Below, one piece after another: positions 35,644 through 44,166 of a stretch of DNA of 64,000 nucleotides; position 1 is the first letter of the stretch, and each line of letters opens with the position of its first letter. The stretch is from Clostridium disporicum (lineage in GTDB: Bacteria > Bacillota > Clostridia > Clostridiales > Clostridiaceae): contig NZ_CYZX01000004.1 in assembly GCF_001405015.1 (NCBI RefSeq), forward strand, positions 62,001 through 126,000, given 5' to 3'. The position numbers and the translations under genes were made by a program. The notes under the pieces were generated by a model. It had not been told where the DNA came from. It did not search any database and was given only the letters and a program-made list of their open reading frames with translations.

Positions 35644-36837
35644 ATGGAGCTATCGACAAAAGCAAGAAAAATAGAACAATCTGTAACTTTAATGATAACA
35701 GCAAAGGCTAAAGAACTAAGAGCAAAAGGAATTGATGTAGTGAGTTTCGCTGCAGGTGAGCCAGATTTTAATACACCTAAAAATATTATAAATGCAGCAA
35801 AAGAAGCAATGGATAATGGAAATACTAAATATACTCAAACTAGTGGAATAATAGAATTAAAAAAAGCTATATGTAAAAAGCTAAAAGACGATAATGGACT
35901 TTTATATGATGATTCACAAATAGTTGTTTCTACAGGGGCTAAACAATCTTTAGCAAATACTTTTATGGCAATATTAAACCCAGGAGATGAAGTTATAATA
36001 CCAGTTCCTTATTGGGTTAGCTATCCTGAACTAATCAAATTAGCTGATGGAAAGCCTGTATTTGTAAATACTGGAGAAGAAAATGATTATAAATATAATG
36101 TAGAAGCTTTAGAAAAGGTTATAACTAGCAAAAGCAAGGCTATTATATTAAATAATCCTAATAATCCTACAGGAACTATTTATACAAAAACAGAATTAGA
36201 AGCTATAAGTGAATTTGCTAAAAAATATGATTTAATGATTATTTCTGATGAAATATATGAGAAATTAACTTATGATGGAAATAAGCATGTTAGTATAGCA
36301 TCGTTAAGTGAAGACGCGAAATCTAGAACTATTGTAATTAATGGATTCTCTAAAACTTATTCTATGACTGGATGGAGAATCGGGTATACAGCATCTTCAA
36401 CAGAAATTGCTAAGATTATGACAAATATTCAAAGCCATATGACATCAAATACATGCTCTATAACTCAATATGCGGCTCTAGAAGCGTTAAATGGGCCACA
36501 AGAAGATATTTATCATATGATAGAGGAATTTGAGCGTAGAAGAGATTATATGTATAAAGAATTGTGTAATATAGAGTGTATAAAACCAATAAGGCCACAA
36601 GGTGCTTTTTATATTATGATTAATGTAGAAGAGACAATTGGGAAAGCAATTAATGGAGAAACTATAAAAAGTTCATTAGATTTTGCTAGATTATTATTAG
36701 ATAATGAAAATGTTGCAGTAATACCAGGAGAAGCTTTTGGATTAGATAATTATATTAGAGTATCATATGCAACATCTATGGAAGCAATTGAAAAAGGAAT
36801 TAATAGAATAAGAGAATTTATAAGTAAGTTGAAATAA
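35644..36837 (+). CDS. Pyridoxal-phosphate aminotransferase, aspartate aminotransferase family (class I)
   Basis: The 397-residue protein has the fold-type I layout: FAAGEPDFNTPKNIINAAKEAM at the start, YTQTSGIIELKKAI, and VSTGAKQSLANTFMAIL. NNPNNPTGTIYT (substrate/PLP Asn) and ISDEIYEKLTYDGNKHVSI (Asp binding the PLP nitrogen and Tyr) follow. The Schiff-base Lys is in INGFSKTYSMTGWRIGYTAS, and the substrate-binding Arg is in the C-terminal NYIRVSYATSMEAIEKGI. This pattern is that of the Thermus/Bacillus subgroup Ib aspartate aminotransferase, also accepting some aromatic or prephenate substrates. It is co-transcribed with the PHP gene. Its stop codon is fused to repeat R3. Confidence 0.92.
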   Translation: MELSTKARKIEQSVTLMITAKAKELRAKGIDVVSFAAGEPDFNTPKNIINAAKEAMDNGNTKYTQTSGIIELKKAICKKLKDDNGLLYDDSQIVVSTGAKQSLANTFMAILNPGDEVIIPVPYWVSYPELIKLADGKPVFVNTGEENDYKYNVEALEKVITSKSKAIILNNPNNPTGTIYTKTELEAISEFAKKYDLMIISDEIYEKLTYDGNKHVSIASLSEDAKSRTIVINGFSKTYSMTGWRIGYTASSTEIAKIMTNIQSHMTSNTCSITQYAALEALNGPQEDIYHMIEEFERRRDYMYKELCNIECIKPIRPQGAFYIMINVEETIGKAINGETIKSSLDFARLLLDNENVAVIPGEAFGLDNYIRVSYATSMEAIEKGINRIREFISKLK

Positions 36838-37073
36838 AGTGCGAAGCACTTTGGTGAAAGGTTTGATTTCGTCAAAGGGGAAAAGTCAGCTAAAGCTGAG
36901 GAGAAAATATTGCCTAGGGCAATAGGGAAAAGATCTCTAATGAGATAAAATGATTTTCTCTGCTACTTATAGTAGCATTTTCCCCTTAACGTAGTTAACT
37001 TTTCCCAGCTACGTAGTAGCCTTTCACTTCGACAAAGTCGACTTTTCACTTGCGAGCCTTAGATCGCACTTTA
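36836..37073. repeat. Multi-hairpin palindromic element, copy R3 (best preserved)
   Basis: A 238-nt element starting on the aminotransferase stop codon. Mini-hairpins in order: AAAGTGC/GCACTTT, TTTGAT/GTCAAA, TCAGCT/AGCTGA, ATTGCC/GGCAAT, ATCTC/GAGAT, GCTAC/GTAGC, GTTAAC-type, GCTAC/GTAGC, TCGAC/GTCGA, then TGCGA...TCGCA at the right end. The left end AGTGCGA and right end TCGCACT are inverted. Spacers run GGTGAAAG, GGGGAAAAG, GAGGAGAAAA, AGGGAAAAG on the left, and ATTTTCTC, ATTTTCCCC, CTTTTCCC, CCTTTCAC, CTTTTCAC on the right, so the two halves can pair through the spacers with the mini-hairpins as side arms. Confidence 0.85.
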
Positions 37074-37092
37074 TTTAATGTTGGAGGATAAG

Positions 37093-37737
37093 ATGGAGAA
37101 AGTTAAATTAGCTTTATTTGATATAGATTATACTATAACTAGAAAAGAAACACTTATGGAGTTTTATAAGTATATAGTGTCTAAAGATATAAAAAATATT
37201 AAGTTTTTGCCAAGAGCTTTATATTCAGGACTTATGTATGGAATTAAAGTTTATGATGAAAAGAAAGTTAAAGAATGTTTCTTAAAATTTATAGAGAATA
37301 TAGAGGAGAAGGATTTAGCTATATTGACTAAAAAGTTTTATGATGAAAGATTAAGTAAAATTCTTTATAAAGATGCACTAGATATGATGCATAAATTAAA
37401 AAGTGAAGGATATATGGTTATATTAATATCTGCATCACCAGAATTTTATATAAAGGAATTTTATGCTATAGATGATGTAGATTTTATTATAGGTACTCGA
37501 TTTACTTTTGAAAATGGAAAGTTTGTTAGAAAAATGAGCGGCAATAATTGCAAAAGAGATGAAAAAGTGAGTAGATTGAAAGCATATCTTAAGGAAAATA
37601 ATATAGAAGCAGATTATGAAAATTCTTATATGTTCTCTGATTCATTATCTGATTTACCTCTTTTAGAGTTAGTTGGTAAGCCATATCTTATAAATTATAA
37701 TAAGAATCATAATATAGAGGTTTTAAGATGGAAGTAA
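37093..37737 (+). CDS. HAD-superfamily hydrolase, subfamily IB (SerB/CicA-like phosphatase)
   Basis: The 214-residue protein has the HAD motifs: LALFDIDYTITRKETLMEF (motif I, nucleophile Asp in DID, where the usual DxDxT has a Tyr insertion), VILISASPEFYIKEF (motif II Ser), and the IB-type SDSLSDLPLLELVGKPYLINYN (motif IV). Relatives dephosphorylate phosphoserine or small organophosphates. A membrane-proximal cap is not obvious. The ATG at 37093 has GGAGG 5 nt upstream (37083-37087); the earlier in-frame ATG falls in the border of repeat R3. Its stop overlaps the leader of the next gene, indicating an operon with the class IV PLP enzyme. Confidence 0.85.
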   Translation: MEKVKLALFDIDYTITRKETLMEFYKYIVSKDIKNIKFLPRALYSGLMYGIKVYDEKKVKECFLKFIENIEEKDLAILTKKFYDERLSKILYKDALDMMHKLKSEGYMVILISASPEFYIKEFYAIDDVDFIIGTRFTFENGKFVRKMSGNNCKRDEKVSRLKAYLKENNIEADYENSYMFSDSLSDLPLLELVGKPYLINYNKNHNIEVLRWK

Positions 37738-37751
37738 AAGGAGAGAGTTTA

Positions 37752-38573
37752 ATGAAGGTAGAAGCTATAAATAAGTTCTATCTAAAAGATGGAAAGATTT
37801 GCGAAGTAAAAGACTTTGTAGATGATAATAGTGATAAAGGAAATATTATTTATGAAGTTTTTAGAATAGAAGGTGGGACCCCTATTTTTCTAAAGGATCA
37901 TACAGAAAGGTTACAGAGATCTTTTTCGCTTTTAAATTTAGAAATGCCATTTTCTATTGAAGAGTTTAGAAATAATATTGCGAAAGTTATAAAGGCTAAT
38001 GATTATGTTCTTGGAAATATGAAGATGACTTATAATATTTTAAGCAAAGAGTTAAAGATATTCTATATACCTCATAAGTATCCATCAGAAAAAGATTATG
38101 CAGATGGAGTTAAAACAATTCTTTATCATGGAGAAAGAGAAAATCCAAATATAAAGATAGTTAACAAAAGCTTTAGAGAATTAATAAATGAAGAGTTAGC
38201 TAAGCAAAATGCATATGAAGCTATATTAGTTGACAGAAATGGTGATATAACAGAAGGTAGTAGATCTAATATCTTTTTTATAAAAGATAAAAAGCTTATA
38301 ACAGCACCAGGGCAGGCTGTTCTTTTAGGAGTAACAAGAGCAAAGGTTATGTTAATTGCTAAAGATTTAAAAATTGACGTTATAGAGAGAACTGTAAAAG
38401 AAAGTGAAATAAAAGATATGGATGCAATGTTTATTTCAGGGTCATTAGCTAAGGTTCTTCCAATAGCTTATGTTGATGATATGAAAAAAGATGCACATAA
38501 TGAAATATTAAGAAATATAATAGATAGATATAATTATATGGTAGATGAATGTATAAAAGAAAATAAAGAATAA
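37752..38573 (+). CDS. Class IV PLP aminotransferase / aminodeoxychorismate lyase-like
   Basis: A 273-residue fold-type IV enzyme, the family of branched-chain and D-amino-acid aminotransferases and 4-amino-4-deoxychorismate lyase. Signs are YEVFRIEGGTPIFLKDHTERLQRSFSLL near the start, the lysine region NIKIVNKSFRELINEELAKQNAYEAILVD, and ITEGSRSNIFFIKDKKLITA. VLLGVTRAKVMLIAKDLKIDVIERTV follows, with AMFISGSLAKVLPIAYVDD at the end. PabC-like lyase is the commonest call for proteins of this length, but no pabA or pabB genes are adjacent, so transaminase activity is equally possible. The ATG with AAAGGAGAG upstream (37752) is preferred to one 24 nt earlier inside the previous gene. Confidence 0.8.
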   Translation: MKVEAINKFYLKDGKICEVKDFVDDNSDKGNIIYEVFRIEGGTPIFLKDHTERLQRSFSLLNLEMPFSIEEFRNNIAKVIKANDYVLGNMKMTYNILSKELKIFYIPHKYPSEKDYADGVKTILYHGERENPNIKIVNKSFRELINEELAKQNAYEAILVDRNGDITEGSRSNIFFIKDKKLITAPGQAVLLGVTRAKVMLIAKDLKIDVIERTVKESEIKDMDAMFISGSLAKVLPIAYVDDMKKDAHNEILRNIIDRYNYMVDECIKENKE

Positions 38574-38598
38574 AAAATCCAGCAAGAGCTGGATTTTT
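38573..38598. terminator. Terminator between convergent genes
   Basis: AATCCAGC pairs with GCTGGATT around a 4-nt loop, followed by seven T residues; the A-run on the left lets it serve the opposite strand too. Confidence 0.92.
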
Positions 38599-38601
38599 TT
38601 A

Positions 38602-40242
38602 TTAAGCTGAAGTTATTGTGTTTGTTATTGGTGGTACAACTTGTTTCTTTCTTGAAAGAACTCCTGGAAGGAAAGCACCGTTATCTTTTAATGTAACATT
38701 AAATGCTTTTTCAACTATTTCAGGTTGTTCACCAGCAACTAATATTTCAGAACCTTCGTTAAGTATATCTGTTAATAAAAGCATAACCATATCTAAGTTA
38801 GCTTCTTTTGCTTTAGTTTCCATGTACTGAAGCATTTCTTCTTTTAAAGGCATAAATCCTTCGATATCCATAGTGTTAACTTGAGCTATTCCAACTCTAG
38901 TACCTTCTATAGTGAATGGTTTATAATCTTGGTTAAAGATTTGAGCTACAGTCTTACCTTTTAGTGAAGTACCAGCTTTAAACATTTCTTTAGCGAATTC
39001 TTCTACATTAATTCCTGCTATTTCTGCAAGCTTTCTGCAAATATATTCATCAGATGGAGTACAAGTTGGGCTTCTGAATAATAATGTGTCAGAAATTATT
39101 GCTCCACATAATAAACCAGCAGCCTTCTTAGAAGGTCTTAATCCATTTTCAAAGAAGCATTTAGCAACTATTGAAGAAGTACTTCCAACTGGCTCATTTC
39201 TGAAGTATATAGGATTACTTGTTTGAATATCAGCAACTCTGTGGTGGTCTATTATTTCGATTACTTCAGCATCTTCTAAACCATCAACAGATTGACCTCT
39301 TTCATTGTGGTCCACTTGAATAACTTTTTTCTTATGATTTGAAATTAAGTGATATCTAGATACTGTTCCTAAAACTTTTCCGTTAGAATCTGTTACAGGG
39401 TAGCTTCTAAATCTAGTTTCAATCATAATTGGCTTTATATCATCTACTAAGTCATCAGTTGTGAAAGTAACTAAGTTATCCTTAACCATAACATATCCAA
39501 CTGGTATACTTTGAATTATTAATCTTGAAGTTGTAAATGAGTCATAGTTAGTAAGGATGACAGTTACACCGTGTTCTTTAGCTAAATTAACTATATTTTC
39601 AGATGGAGCATGAGCACCAGTTATTATTAATAAAGAAACATTAAGTTTAATTAAAGCTTCTTGAACTTCTTCTCTGTCACCAACTATTGCGATATCTCCA
39701 GCATCAATATGATCAACCATGCTATTAGGTTGCATAGCTGTAACAACTATTTTACCAGGGAAAGTTTTTGTATTTTGGTTAACATAGATAGCTTTAGCTG
39801 AAAGTGTATCTAAGATATTGTCTAAAGACGTATTACTTTTAGCTAATATTTGATTATCCCATATATCCATATAACATGATGTAAGGTTTGAAACTGCAAG
39901 TACACCTAATAAGTGCTCATTTTCATCAGCTACTGGAATAGTTTTTATATTCTTGTCACTCATTATTTTCCAAGCCATCTTTAAAGATATTTCAGGTGAA
40001 ATTGGAGTGATGTAATCAAATTGTAAGTCTTCTACCTTTAACTTAACAGTATTTAAATATTTTGGAGCTTCTGCTTTGAAATAATCTAAAATAAATTGAG
40101 TTTCTTGGTTTGGAGTACCAAGCCTACAAGCTACTGCAGGAATGTTTCCTGTCTTGTTTTTAAACTCAGCATAAGCATAAGCTGCGCAGATTGAGTCTGA
40201 GTCTGGGTTTTTATGACCAGTTACATAAATTAAATCTTTCAA
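38602..40242 (-). CDS. ppaC: Manganese-dependent inorganic pyrophosphatase with CBS and DRTGG domains
   Basis: A family II pyrophosphatase (DHH superfamily) that drives biosynthesis by cleaving PPi, here in the nucleotide-regulated form. The 546-residue chain starts with VTGHKNPDSDSICAAYAYAEF (Mn ligands). A CBS domain begins near residue 75 (ITPISPEISLKMAWKIMSDKNIKTIPVADENEHLLGVL). A DRTGG-like segment (about 120-240) and a second CBS motif (FRSYPVTDSNGKVLGTVSRYHL) follow. The catalytic domain then resumes with VDHNERGQS, IIDHHRVADI and GSTSSIVAK, ending in the DHHA2 region with PGVLSRKKQVVPP. The start is TTG, exactly positioned after AAGGAGG; the frame is open upstream but without a ribosome site. 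Length agrees with the C. perfringens CBS-PPase that binds AMP and diadenosine tetraphosphate. Confidence 0.95.
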   Translation of the reverse strand: MKDLIYVTGHKNPDSDSICAAYAYAEFKNKTGNIPAVACRLGTPNQETQFILDYFKAEAPKYLNTVKLKVEDLQFDYITPISPEISLKMAWKIMSDKNIKTIPVADENEHLLGVLAVSNLTSCYMDIWDNQILAKSNTSLDNILDTLSAKAIYVNQNTKTFPGKIVVTAMQPNSMVDHIDAGDIAIVGDREEVQEALIKLNVSLLIITGAHAPSENIVNLAKEHGVTVILTNYDSFTTSRLIIQSIPVGYVMVKDNLVTFTTDDLVDDIKPIMIETRFRSYPVTDSNGKVLGTVSRYHLISNHKKKVIQVDHNERGQSVDGLEDAEVIEIIDHHRVADIQTSNPIYFRNEPVGSTSSIVAKCFFENGLRPSKKAAGLLCGAIISDTLLFRSPTCTPSDEYICRKLAEIAGINVEEFAKEMFKAGTSLKGKTVAQIFNQDYKPFTIEGTRVGIAQVNTMDIEGFMPLKEEMLQYMETKAKEANLDMVMLLLTDILNEGSEILVAGEQPEIVEKAFNVTLKDNGAFLPGVLSRKKQVVPPITNTITSA

Positions 40243-40400
40243 CTTTTTTTCCTCCTTAAGTTTAAAATGCATTCTAAGCATATAGTAATATTCTATATAT
40301 TTAATTACAATTTGTAAATGAAAAAATAGACATCTCTTATTCATATATTACATAAACATTAATATATATATAGAAGAGTTCTAATGAAGGAGGATAAAAT

Positions 40401-42980
40401 GTGATACAGGAAAGAGAATTTACTAGAGGATTATCTACAAGAGAAGCTGAAAAAAGACAAATGACTTATGGATTAAATGAACTTAAACATAATAAGAAAA
40501 AGTCACCATTTTTAATTTTTTTATCTCAATTTAATGACTTTATTACCTGGGTTCTAATAGGAGCTACAATTATATCAGGTATTATGGGAGATGTAGCAGA
40601 TGCTATTACTATTTTAATTATAGTATTTGTAAATGCAATATTAGGATTTGTACAAGAATTTAAGACTGAAAAATCTTTAGAAGCTCTTCAGGAGTTAGCT
40701 GCACCTACTTGTAAAGTTGTTAGAGATGGAGCTATAAAGGTTATAAATTCAAAGGAATTAACAATTGGTGATTTAGTAGTACTAGAAGCAGGAGATAGGA
40801 TTCCAGCAGATGGTAATTTTATAGATTGTCAAAATGTAATGGTAGATGAATCATTATTAACAGGAGAATCTGTAGGAGTTAGTAAAGATGCTGAGCTAGA
40901 TGTAGGGAAAAATGGGGATAAAAATAGATGTAAAGGCTTTATGGGAACTATAATATTAAAGGGAAGAGGTCTATTACTAGTTGATGCTATAGGAATGAAG
41001 ACTGAAATGGGGAAAATAGCAAATCTTCTTGATAATATTGAAGAAGAAAAATCACCTTTGAAAATAAGGCTAGATTCTTTAGGAAAGATTCTTGTCGCTA
41101 TATGTTTAGTTATATGTTTTATAGTAACTGTTCTAGGGATAATTAGAGGTAATGATATTACAGAAATGTTCCTACTTGGAGTATCATTAGCAGTTGCGGC
41201 AATACCAGAAGGTTTAGCAGCTATAGTTACTGTTGCATTAGCATTAGGTGTTAATAGAATGCTTAAGAGAAATGCTTTAGTTAGAAAGCTGCCAGCAGTT
41301 GAAACTTTAGGATGTACATCCGTAATTTGTTCAGATAAGACAGGAACATTAACTCAAAATAGAATGACTGTAAAAGAACTTTTGGTTAATGGCAAGATAT
41401 ATGAAGTGGATAAAGGAATGCCAGAGAATTGTGAGATGTTAAAAAAAGCTTTTGTATATTGTAATGATACAAATTACGATTACTCTAAAAAAGATATGGA
41501 AAAAGCTCTTATGGGAGATCCTACAGAGACAGCTTTGATTAAAGTGTTCTTTAAAAATGCAAAGGATATAAAAAATTTTGTTTCAGGTGGAATAAGAACA
41601 TTTGAAATACCATTTGATTCTAATAGAAAGATGATGAGTGTAATTATTCAAGAGCATAATAAAGAAGTTTGTTATATGAAAGGTGCACCAGAAAGAGTTC
41701 TTGAGAGATGCTCTAGTATATTAGAAAATGGGAAGGTTAGACCTTTAACACCTCAAAAGAAGAAGCAGATATATAACTATATTGAAGCTATGTCTAACAG
41801 AGCTTTAAGATGTATTGCAGCAGCATATAGGGATGAAGCTGTAGTGAAGAGTGATATGGTAGAAAATGATTTAATTTTCTTAGGGGTAGCAGGTAGTATT
41901 GACCCACCAAGATTGGAAGTAAGGGATGCGGTATTAAAATGTAAGATGGCAGGAATTAAACCTGTAATGATTACAGGAGACCATAAAAATACTGCATTAG
42001 CAATAGCAAAAAGTATAAATATTTGTACTAGCGATGACCAAGCTTTAACAGGAGAACAACTTGAAAAGATGTCTGATAAGGAATTAGTTGAAAAGGTGGC
42101 TAAAGTTAGGGTATTTGCTAGAGTATCACCTAATCATAAGTTAAGAATAGTAAAAGCTTTTAAGAAAACAGGAAATATTGTTGCCATGACTGGTGATGGT
42201 GTTAATGATGCACCAGCTATAAAAGAAGCTGATATCGGAGTTGCTATGGGTATTTCAGGAACTGATGTAACTAAGGAAGCAGCATCTATGGTTCTTATTG
42301 ATGATAATTTTGCAACAATTGTATCAGCTGTAGAAGAAGGAAGAATAATATATGATAATATAAGAAAGTTCATAAGATACTTATTATCTTGTAACTTAGG
42401 AGAAGTCCTTACAATGTTCTTAGCATCATTATTTTATTTGCCAAATCCATTAACACCTATACAAATTCTTTTTGTAAATTTAGCTACAGATGGTCTTCCA
42501 GCTATTGCGTTAGGAGTAGACCCTGCAGATAAAGATATAATGAGGCAACAGCCAAGAGAAAAAGATGAAAATATTTTTGCTAGAGGATTGTGGGAAAAAA
42601 TAGTAGTTAGAGGATGCTTAATTGGAGTATGTACATTATTAGCATTTATGGTAGGTAGATTCTATAGATTAGATTTAGCAACATGTAGAACAATAGCTTT
42701 ATGTACATTAGTAATGTCACAATTATTCCATGTTTTTGAATGTAGATCAGAAAGACATTCAATATTTGAAATTAAGTTGTTTACTAATCCATATTTAGTT
42801 GGAGCAGTATCAGTATCAATAATCATGATATGTAGTATACTATATATTCCTTTCTTAAGTGGAATATTTAATACTGTACCACTAAGATTGAAAGAGTGGA
42901 CATTAGTATTATTCTTCTCAGGAAGTATTTTCTTAATAAATAGTATTTACTTATTGATTAAGTCTAAAAAATCAAATTAA
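40401..42980 (+). CDS. P-type ATPase, calcium-transporting (type IIA, PMR1/SERCA-like)
   Basis: An 859-residue cation pump. It has the N-terminal cation-ATPase domain (FTRGLSTREAEKRQMTYGLNEL), the actuator motif LTGES (about 153-157) and helix 4 VAAIPEGLAAIVTVALALG (IPEGL, Ca2+ ligand region). The phosphorylation site is DKTGTLTQNRM (312-322), followed by KGAPERVLERCSS in the nucleotide domain and TGDGVNDAPAIKEADIGVAMG at the hinge. Ten membrane helices are expected; helix 6 carries NLATDGLPAIALG with the NxxxD cation-site pattern. The start is GTG, placed 7 nt after AAGGAGG. It probably exports Ca2+ (perhaps Mn2+). Confidence 0.93.
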   Translation: MIQEREFTRGLSTREAEKRQMTYGLNELKHNKKKSPFLIFLSQFNDFITWVLIGATIISGIMGDVADAITILIIVFVNAILGFVQEFKTEKSLEALQELAAPTCKVVRDGAIKVINSKELTIGDLVVLEAGDRIPADGNFIDCQNVMVDESLLTGESVGVSKDAELDVGKNGDKNRCKGFMGTIILKGRGLLLVDAIGMKTEMGKIANLLDNIEEEKSPLKIRLDSLGKILVAICLVICFIVTVLGIIRGNDITEMFLLGVSLAVAAIPEGLAAIVTVALALGVNRMLKRNALVRKLPAVETLGCTSVICSDKTGTLTQNRMTVKELLVNGKIYEVDKGMPENCEMLKKAFVYCNDTNYDYSKKDMEKALMGDPTETALIKVFFKNAKDIKNFVSGGIRTFEIPFDSNRKMMSVIIQEHNKEVCYMKGAPERVLERCSSILENGKVRPLTPQKKKQIYNYIEAMSNRALRCIAAAYRDEAVVKSDMVENDLIFLGVAGSIDPPRLEVRDAVLKCKMAGIKPVMITGDHKNTALAIAKSINICTSDDQALTGEQLEKMSDKELVEKVAKVRVFARVSPNHKLRIVKAFKKTGNIVAMTGDGVNDAPAIKEADIGVAMGISGTDVTKEAASMVLIDDNFATIVSAVEEGRIIYDNIRKFIRYLLSCNLGEVLTMFLASLFYLPNPLTPIQILFVNLATDGLPAIALGVDPADKDIMRQQPREKDENIFARGLWEKIVVRGCLIGVCTLLAFMVGRFYRLDLATCRTIALCTLVMSQLFHVFECRSERHSIFEIKLFTNPYLVGAVSVSIIMICSILYIPFLSGIFNTVPLRLKEWTLVLFFSGSIFLINSIYLLIKSKKSN

Positions 42981-43006
42981 AAAGTCAGCTTAGCTGGCTT
43001 TTTATT
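42979..43006 (+). terminator. Terminator after the P-type ATPase gene
   Basis: AAGTCAG pairs with CTGGCTT around a short CTTAG loop, followed by T residues. It is the same AGTCAGC/GCTGGCT module as at 26486. Confidence 0.88.
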
Positions 43007-43176
43007 CTATTTATAAACATATATATAATTAATAGTTAAATATTTTTTAATTCTAAGTAGGAATATTGCAGCAATAGGAATATTATGGTAATATTTGATG
43101 GGGGATTTAAAGTTATATAAGATATCATTTAGATTATAATATATACTAAAATTTTATGAGGAAAGAAGGGGTTATA

Positions 43177-44049
43177 GTGAATAAAATTATACTTATGACA
43201 GATTCATGTTGTGACTTGCCTTATGATTTTACAGAGGATAATAATTTAGTAGTTATTCCACTAATGTTAACATTAGGAGATAGGACTATAGCTGATGACT
43301 TAGGAAAAACTTTAAAATATGAAGATTTTTATAAAGCTGTTAGAAGTGGAGAGATGCCAAAAACAGCACAAGCAAATGTTTATGAATTTGAACAAGAATT
43401 TGAAAAATATATTAAAAATGGAGATAAGATAATTTATATAGGTTTTTCATCTGCATTAAGTGGAACTTATAATAGCGCTAATGTTGCGATGGAATCTTTA
43501 AAAGAAAAATATAGTGATGCTGATATATCAGTAATAGATAGCAAGAGTGCATCTATGGGGTTAGGCCTTTTAGTATATTATGCAAACAAGATGATTAAAG
43601 AAGGAAAAAGTAAAGATGAAATAGTAAAATGGGTAGAAGAAAATAAACTTAAAGTTGTTCATTGGTTTACAGTAGAGGATTTAAATTATTTATATAGAGG
43701 TGGAAGAGTATCTAAAGCAACAGCAACAGTTGGGTCTTTATTGAGTATAAAACCTGTTATGCATGTAGATAATGAAGGAAGATTAACACCAGTAGAAAAA
43801 GCTAGAGGAAGAAAAAAATCATTAAGCGCATTAGCAAACAAGTTAATCGAAGAGATAGTAAATCCGGAAGAACAAATTGTTTTTATAAGTCATGGTGACT
43901 GTATAGAAGATGTAGAGTATGTAAAAGAAAAAATTTTAGAAAAAGTAAAGGTTAAGGAAATTGTTGTTAATCATGTGGGGCCAGTTATAGGGTCGCATTC
44001 AGGACCTGGAACTGTAGCAATTTTTTATTTTGCAAAAGGAAGAGAATAA
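43177..44049 (+). CDS. DegV family fatty-acid-binding protein
   Basis: The 290-residue DegV fold begins MNKIILMTDSCCDLPYDF, with the phosphate/carboxylate-binding TDSxCDLP motif. TAQANVYEFEQEFE (conserved TSQ/TAQ), IYIGFSSALSGTYNSANVAM and VIDSKSASMGLGLLVYYA follow. The C-terminal part has YLYRGGRVSKATATVGSLLSIKPVMHVD and HVGPVIGSHSGPGTVAIFY. Some DegV (FakB) proteins present fatty acids to the kinase FakA; no fakA gene is nearby. The GTG at 43177 with AAGGGG upstream is chosen over an ATG seven codons earlier, since the family starts at KIxxxTDS. Confidence 0.9.
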   Translation: MNKIILMTDSCCDLPYDFTEDNNLVVIPLMLTLGDRTIADDLGKTLKYEDFYKAVRSGEMPKTAQANVYEFEQEFEKYIKNGDKIIYIGFSSALSGTYNSANVAMESLKEKYSDADISVIDSKSASMGLGLLVYYANKMIKEGKSKDEIVKWVEENKLKVVHWFTVEDLNYLYRGGRVSKATATVGSLLSIKPVMHVDNEGRLTPVEKARGRKKSLSALANKLIEEIVNPEEQIVFISHGDCIEDVEYVKEKILEKVKVKEIVVNHVGPVIGSHSGPGTVAIFYFAKGRE

Positions 44050-44055
44050 GAAATT

Positions 44056-44090
44056 GGATAGATTTGTCTTTGACAAGTCTATTTTTTTAT
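44056..44090 (+). terminator. Terminator after the DegV gene
   Basis: ATAGATTTGTC (44058-44068) pairs with GACAAGTCTAT (about 44072-44082) around a 3-nt loop, followed by seven T residues. Confidence 0.92.
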
Positions 44091-44166
44091 AGGAAAATTT
44101 TATATAAAAAAACATTAAGAATTTAATGTATAAAATAAGTGAATAATAAAAGGAGGGAGTGATAAT

